Source: Telopea speciosissima (taxonomy: Eukaryota > Streptophyta > Magnoliopsida > Proteales > Proteaceae). Taken from it: DNA of 64,000 bases. The position numbers were made by a program, and so were the translations under genes. Within the stretch, counting starts at the first letter, position 1; each line of letters starts with the position of its first letter. The stretch is from positions 9,808,413 to 9,872,412 of the forward strand of contig NC_057923.1 of assembly GCF_018873765.1 (NCBI RefSeq), written 5' to 3'. This document shows, piece by piece, positions 58,469 through 64,000 of this stretch. The notes beneath the pieces are model-generated. The model had not been told where the DNA came from. It worked only from the letters and a program-made list of their open reading frames with translations, and made no database searches.

Positions 58469-61400
58469 TTATGGAGCCATCAGTCCTTCAATTGTATAGG
58501 AAAGAGATTCTGCCCAGTCTGCTTTGAATAGCAGAGTCTGCAGCGTATGCATCACATCATATTCTGGATCAAGCTTCCGCTGCCAGCCCTACAAATTATA
58601 AGACAAACAAAGAGAGAGTTAGAAAGACATCAGAAATTTCAATAAATTTAAACTATTCTCTTCATGTTTTACATTAGTAATAAAGCAGTATATGCTTTAT
58701 AAAGACAGCAAAACTACTACTTACCAAGGCTTATCCTGATTAATTGGGGTTCGCAGTAGCTTCTTTAAAATACAATATGTTCAGATATTCCCTATATCTA
58801 TGTTCATTCTTGATAAGTAGTTTCATCGTTATCTCAACAACTAAATAATAACTTCAAAATCCTCAATGTGAAATTTCTCATTTTGCCAGATAAGCTCCTG
58901 CCAGTTGGGCAAAATAGGCAGATACTGGAATGGAATTTAATCAAAACCAAAGAAGCCGCTAGCATGTTGTAAAGATGAGTATTGAATCAGTCAGGCAATC
59001 CGATCTGTATCAGTATCATACAGGATTGATCCAAACTATCCCACCAAGTGGATCAGTATCATACAGGATTGATCCAAAGTATCCCACCAAGTGGATCAAT
59101 CACTGGTATTATTAAGCTTTTTCTTATGGGACATGCCTACCCTTTGGATTACCCAATCACAAACATCCACTCAGTATCAATCAGGAACAATCTGACCTCC
59201 AAGGCTCCGACCCCAACCCTAATATCTTTACCACAAGTAAAGTCATCCGGAACTGGACCTAAAAGAGTCAAATAAAGCTTTTCATGGCTCCATTTGAGAT
59301 GAATTGAATCTTGGCACTTGAAATGCATTTAGTTTCACAAAAGAGAGACCAACCTCGTCCAACATAGCACTAACAATAAATATACCCCAGTTTTGTTAAC
59401 AATGACCTGGCTTAGCTAGGGTATGTATACTTTGCAATGTTATGTGCACACCATGTCCCGCTTCTTTTTTGCATGTGCCCACTAAAATTTTGTAATTTTA
59501 TTTTAAAGAAAAAGAAGAATATGTTGAGAGTTTTTCCAGTCTAATAGGAAAAGAATACAGCATTAGGGCTACATACTTACTGCTCAATAGGTTAGTAGCA
59601 AATCTTACCCAAAAGGATAAATTAAACCTAAACCCAAAACTAAGGATTGTCCCCACTCTGAACTGTAGGAACCATCGGAGTTGAAAACTACATGAGAAAG
59701 AGAGAGATTGCCAGTTGCCACGAGAGCAGTAGGAGAAACCGCTGCCATTGTCATCGTAGCTTGATTGGAAGGAGAGATCGACGCTGTCGCTGCAATTATT
59801 AGAGGCATGGCACTGTTGCCGGAGATGCAGGGAGCCAAGGAAGTCATTGCTTGAACAATATTTTCAGCCAGAGGGAGGACAATGGAAGGAATAAAAGAAA
59901 GATCAAAGGAAGAGAATGATGAAACGCCTTGATTGAAAGTTAACTGAAGAAGTAAGGGTATTAGATATCTTGAGATTTTGTGAAATTAATATCCTCATAA
60001 CAATAAATTTTTCCTCCTGATTATTAATAAATGGTCCAAGAATGAAAAAATCATGTGTCGCAATTAGGCCGTTGGTAAGTTGGAGGGAAGTTGGGTTTTG
60101 TCGTATTCCTCCAAACTAGTGTTTGGATTGGTAAATGTCTGAATCAGGCCACAAGCTCCTAGAAATAATAATCCTGACTATCACAACAATTCCACAGGCA
60201 TGCCTATACACTATCAAGAGAGTACCTCAAGAACCAAAGTGGTCACCATCACAGTGCAAACATTGCCATCGATGTTAACTTTATGACGCCGAACTTGCTC
60301 AAGCAATTGCCGCATGCAGTCAGCAGGATGGACAAGATCACCTTCTGGGGTACCCCAGAAATCAAATGACGTTTTCACTTCCTGTAAAACAGCACAATAT
60401 TTGAAAATAAATACACATATAGCTAGGGGCAACTATGTTTGTAAATTTGTATTACACCATCCAATAACCAGATTGAATGGAATGCAACAGCAGTTTTGTA
60501 GCTGACCCCAAATTGTGGGGATAGTGCTTCACCTCAGATGTAAAACCAATGGAACAAGACAAATATGTATGAACATACAAGTTAGTGTACTATTGAATTG
60601 AGGATACTCTACATCTGCATGCAAGACCACAGTCCAACCTTACAAGGGGTCTGTCTTAATAATCTAGTTGTAACTTCCAAATTTGCACCCAAAAGATATA
60701 TTTCAAAACGACTGGGATTTGACATAATATAAGACTTCACAGCAGCCACGGAGTAAGTTAAATATATCGTGCTCTACTTTCCAGATCCAGTGCCCCAAAG
60801 AAGTATTGCAAGAAGATTGGGATTTGATATCATGTAAAGGGCTAATAAATCAAACCCAAAACAATTATTAAACTTCAACTCATGCAAAGGTTCAAAAGAA
60901 ACTAAATAATGATGAACAATTAAATAACCCTGCCTATAGTGAATTAACAACGCATTGATCACATGCCAGGGAAGGTCATATTCAAAACTTAAAAGAAATT
61001 GATGCGGGTAGTATAAAGGGTTGACTAGACTTCTAATTGGTCTTTGGACAAATAACAATGTTGTGTGTTTGAAGAGACTATGTAAAGTCTCGGTATTAGC
61101 ACTAGCTAGCGCTAATACCGAGATGACTTAGGGGTATTTTAGGTAATATGTTTTGTTTTCTCTTTTCTTATTTTCCGGTTATGTCCCTTGGTTCCTCTAA
61201 GTGATTATATATTGAATGGAGTGGGAGCTCTAACACTGAGTTGAGACTCCCAAGGTTATACAGACCTGTCGTCTCTCATTGCTCGCTCCCTCTTCTCTTT
61301 CTTCTCTTTTTCTCTGCTCTTTTTCTCTTCTTTTTTTCTCTTCTCTTATTATTTACATTGTGAAACACTTTGCTGAAGCATATGGTGAAAGAAACATCTT

Positions 61401-61725
61401 TATTCTATCGAGAATTTAACACCTGAAACGACAAATGTTAAGTAATCATATATACCTCAATGAAGGCTTGTGGATTTGGGCAATTCTGTTGTTTTGACAA
61501 TCTCAGTGTACTTTCTGCAGCAGTGCGGCCATCTCGAAGAGCAACAGCTTTAAAGAACTCCAGTAAATTCACTCGATCACTCTTAGAAAGTTCAGCAGTC
61601 ATGCCCACATCAAGAAAAACGACGTGAGGCCTGGATTTGAATAGCCGTTTACGTGAAGATTTGCTCTGAGCTACTCGAACAAGGATATTTCCAGGATGCA
61701 TGTCCGCATGGATAAAATTGTCCAC
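58469..61725 (-). CDS. ABC1/UbiB-type atypical kinase (ADCK), C-terminal exons only
   Basis: Three minus-strand exons, 61456-61725, 60226-60381 and 58469-58588, join at GT-AG sites in phase 0 and give the last 181 residues plus a TAA stop. The first carries the catalytic loop HADMHPGNILV and the metal-binding FLDVGMTAEL (DFG equivalent), then LLEFFKAVALRDGRTAAE. The second has FWGTPEGDLVHPADCMRQLL and NIDGNVCTVMVTTLVLE. The third has GWQRKLDPEYDVMHTLQTLL and ends SYTIEGLMAP. The pattern recalls the Arabidopsis ATH9 type of the ABC1K family; from memory, not searched. Family members act in mitochondria or plastids, often in quinone or prenyl-lipid metabolism. An acceptor (CAG) at 61726-61728 shows that upstream exons exist, but none was recognised to 64000. 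Introns are 1074 and 1637 bp. Confidence 0.92.
59009..59094. repeat. Tandem duplication, two 43-bp units, in an ABC1K intron
   Basis: Units 59009-59051 and 59052-59094 start ATCAGTATCATACAGGATTG and differ by a single base. Such identity implies a very recent duplication. It lies in the last intron of the kinase gene. Confidence 0.85.
61060..61420. other. LTR-like block with 34-bp palindrome in an ABC1K intron
   Basis: Positions 61089-61122 form a near-perfect palindrome (arms of 17, one mismatch). A TATA-like GATTATATATTGAATGG follows near 61203, then a CT-rich leader and an end near TTTAACA (61421). The look is that of a small solo LTR, but I found no target duplication, so the identity stays open. 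Confidence 0.35.
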
Positions 61726-61728
61726 CTG

Positions 61729-62259
61729 AAAAATATATCTTAGAATCATGTAAACACAATGCAATAGCTTGAATTATGTTCTCAATTTCTAGGAAGCAAT
61801 TGGAGAATCATAAAGGAATCTAGAGCTATTAAGTAAGATCAAGTGCCTCTACTCCCTCCTTTTGGCTTGAGGGGAGTTGTATAAGAGAGAATAGAGAACA
61901 GAAAAAGAAGTTAGAAGTCAGCCCATCCAGGAATATCTCATTCTAATGGATGACTTATATCAGCTAGCTCCTTAGCAGATGAGTGAGCAAAGGCAGGGAC
62001 ACATAGATCATAAATGTATATAGGGCCATAACTTATCACTCTCTTGATGTTGTACTATTTCCAACTAAGCTGTTTTAGGTATCGGAGGAGTCATTATTTA
62101 TCCTTGAGAAAGAACCTTTGATGTCTCTTTCCAAACATCTCAGTTTTATATAAAATCTTAAGGCATGGGCATTCAAGTAGCCAAGGAAAACGGCAAGATT
62201 AGCCTTCCAAAAGCCAAACTTTTAGGTTGGCTCTAAAGGTAAGTTTCCATACTACCGTG
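61729..62259. other. Intron of the ABC1 kinase gene
   Basis: This is upstream (minus-strand sense) of the HADMHPGN exon. No further exon is recognised, so the intron probably extends through much of the remaining window. Confidence 0.5.
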
Positions 62260-62392
62260 CATAGTTGTCAAGGCGACGCCTAGGCGTCCAGGCACTTTGG
62301 TCGACTTGGGCGCCTTGGTCGCCTACTTGGTGTCGCCTTGTTTTTTTACCCTTTCAAACGCCTTGGGTCGCCTAACCGTCGTGACAACTAAG
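62260..62392. mobile_element. hAT-type MITE (CATAGTTGTCAAGGCG family), copy 1
   Basis: The left terminus CATAGTTGTCAAGGCGACGC and reversed right terminus CTTAGTTGTCACGACGG are flanked by CTACCGTG (62252-62259) and CTACCGCG (62393-62400), matching at 7 of 8. The core is packed with GGCGCCTTGG-type words. A second copy is at 63501-63622. Confidence 0.75.
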
Positions 62393-63500
62393 CTACCGCG
62401 TCAGCAATGAGTTCATAGCACCTATTAATAGGCATCCATTTTTTATCCACCGATTCATAGTAAAGGGATAGTCCAGAATAATGGAATGTCTTCACATCAC
62501 AAATCCTCCCAAAATCTAACCATAATGCCATAGCTAGAGTTATGCCCTTCGAAGTAACGGAGATTTTTCTGCAATGGATGAAGAATCCTTTTAATGAGGG
62601 AGGCTGCTTTGGAAGATTACCCTTTTTGCATGTAGATAAGGTGAAATGGGAGAATTTTGAAAAAATGAACAAAAGTTCTAAACATGGTCACAGCTTTGTT
62701 TGGTATATCATGAAAGACTGGGCATCATTAAAGAGTGCATTCACTGAAATCCTGACCCCAAGCTGCACATGTTTCTCAGCCCTTATGTCAGCCTAATATT
62801 AAGAGAGCCCTAACCTTCATTTACTTTTTTTAAGCCTTTGTTATGAGATGAATAAGCAGCTTATATGCTGCAAAGTGCAGTTATCGCACATATGATGCAC
62901 AGGTGCACAGATTACATCACCGTCTAGAATCTCTGTATATATTTCCCATGTTTTAATAGACATCTTTATTTGGTCCTCTACCAAGGAAAAAAATGCCTTA
63001 GCTAGAGTCCAAAAGTCACGGCTAAAGTAAACCGCTTTACTAAATGAACTAAAATTTTCTACTCCTGTATTTACTCTCGATGATCCTATTAGGAACTATC
63101 ACGGCCATCACCATAACTTCAAAGCAACTTGCCTCCCAAGCCAAACCCATCCCTGTATGATCAAGACACTACCTTCTAACATACCAAATAAAACTTCTTG
63201 GTGTCATGCTTTTCAACAGAATTAAAATCTCCTTACAAATGTTGACAAGCCTTCATATGATAGAAACTGGACGAAAATAGTCAGAGAGAAATTACATGGA
63301 AAGAGTAGAAGAGTGCTCTGAATCAAAGTAAAATTTCCTATATTGGATGGATAGCCTCTTTTCCAAAACGAAAGATCCTCACAAAACAATTCCACAGGAC
63401 CACAACCAGATCCAACATAGATAGCAAGCACTGACAGGTAAAACAAGATAAGTGGCAAGGAACTTACCTAATAGATATCCCCATCAAGACTAATACAAAC
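62393..63500. other. Region between two MITEs; possible L1 fragment
   Basis: On the minus strand 63222-63458 includes SFWKRGYPSNIGNFTLIQST, faintly like the GGRLTLIQS region of L1 reverse transcriptases. The match is weak. The ORF at 62388-62672 is unrecognised. The remainder is presumably kinase intron. Confidence 0.35.
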
Positions 63501-63622
63501 ATAGTTATCGTGGCATCTACGGAACCCAAGGCGTTGCAGGAGGCCTGGATGCAAGACAACACCAACAAGGCGACCAAAGCGCCTATACGCTTAAGCGTTG
63601 CCTAGGTGACGCCTTGACAACT
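63501..63622. mobile_element. hAT-type MITE (same family), copy 2
   Basis: The left end is ATAGTTATCGTGGCATC and the right end, reversed, is AGTTGTCAAGGCGTCACC. The flanks ATACAAAC (63493-63500) and ATACAAAG (63623-63630) agree at 7 of 8. The core has the same GGCGACCAAAGCGCC vocabulary as copy 1. Confidence 0.65.
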
Positions 63623-63630
63623 ATACAAAG

Positions 63631-64000
63631 ACTAAATACAACCCTAGACTTTGATTTGGGAGTAGTTTGGCAATGTGAGAAAGATGCTTTTGTAAGGATG
63701 GGTTTCATGTTATGTACTATTAATAGTGGGGTTTGTATTGCCACCTTTTGGAGGGCTTTGCATCTTTTTTTTCTCTGTATGTATGAAGTGTTACTTGTGG
63801 GAGGGGGGACAAATGGAACCTCAAAATAAACAAGGGTGCAAAGAGAAAGGCAACTTCATTCTTAATAAAAGTTCTATGCTTTCAAATAATCAACACATTG
63901 CAAACAGACATGTTGGGAGCTTCGAATAAGAACTAGATCTACAAAATTACAGAAAAACTCGTCACTAAAAATGATGAAGCTATTGCTTTTATGGCAAAAT
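63631..64000. other. Window end, no gene supported
   Basis: Sequence to the right edge shows no recognised exon of the kinase gene and no repeat boundary. Short plus-strand ORFs (63614-63929) are without motifs. Confidence 0.4.

Noticed and set aside
59605-59847. Ala/Ser/Thr-rich minus-strand ORF of 80 codons in a kinase intron
   Set aside because: Kinase exons join cleanly in phase without it, and no family is recognised. It could be a degenerate insertion.
62388-62672. Candidate upstream exon of the ABC1 kinase
   Set aside because: The reading frame lacks ABC1 family motifs and overlaps a MITE end, and no matching splice sites were found.

Overview
The window is nuclear DNA of a flowering plant, probably a woody dicot. 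It is AT-rich between genes, its genes have GT-AG introns, and old transposable elements fill most of the space. The species cannot be read from the sequence. Five host genes can be supported. They are a single-exon matrix metalloproteinase (4109-5236, +), translation initiation factor eIF1/SUI1 in four coding exons (11982-12657, +), a single-exon DUF716/TMEM45-type membrane protein (18915-19937, -), a single-exon JINGUBANG-type WD40 protein (48840-50204, +) and the last three exons of an ABC1/UbiB-type atypical kinase (58469-61725, -) whose 5' part is not seen. They are unrelated and independently transcribed, with no operon-like logic.

The most structured region is 21931-29932, an 8.0-kb Mutator-like element (MULE). 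It is bounded by inverted repeats of about 123 bp. It carries a MURA-like transposase on the + strand and, convergently, an intact small zf-GRF/coiled-coil/membrane-anchor ORF on the - strand. A 1445-bp LTR-like insertion with a 5-bp target duplication (GGCAG) splits the transposase. The transposase has further decayed, while the GRF ORF is still open.

Other mobile DNA includes a miniature LTR element (TRIM, 7023-8216), a copia fossil (about 14840-15800), a gypsy RT fossil (about 10690-10975), and a probable LTR pair at 35.1 and 39.0 kb. There are two L1-type 5'-truncated insertions with clear target duplications (30332-30776 and 51596-51930), two opposed RTE-type LINE 3' ends (941-1685 and 2235-2720), an Au-like SINE and a second tRNA-type SINE family. 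Small non-autonomous DNA elements belong to hAT-like families (8-bp duplications) and a PIF/Harbinger-like family (TTA/TAA duplications).

A run of about 500 C bases at 35923-36422 lies between two identical 68-bp repeats and is most likely an assembly or sequencing artefact. The remaining intergenic stretches hold microsatellites, decayed repeats and short ORFs without recognisable products.
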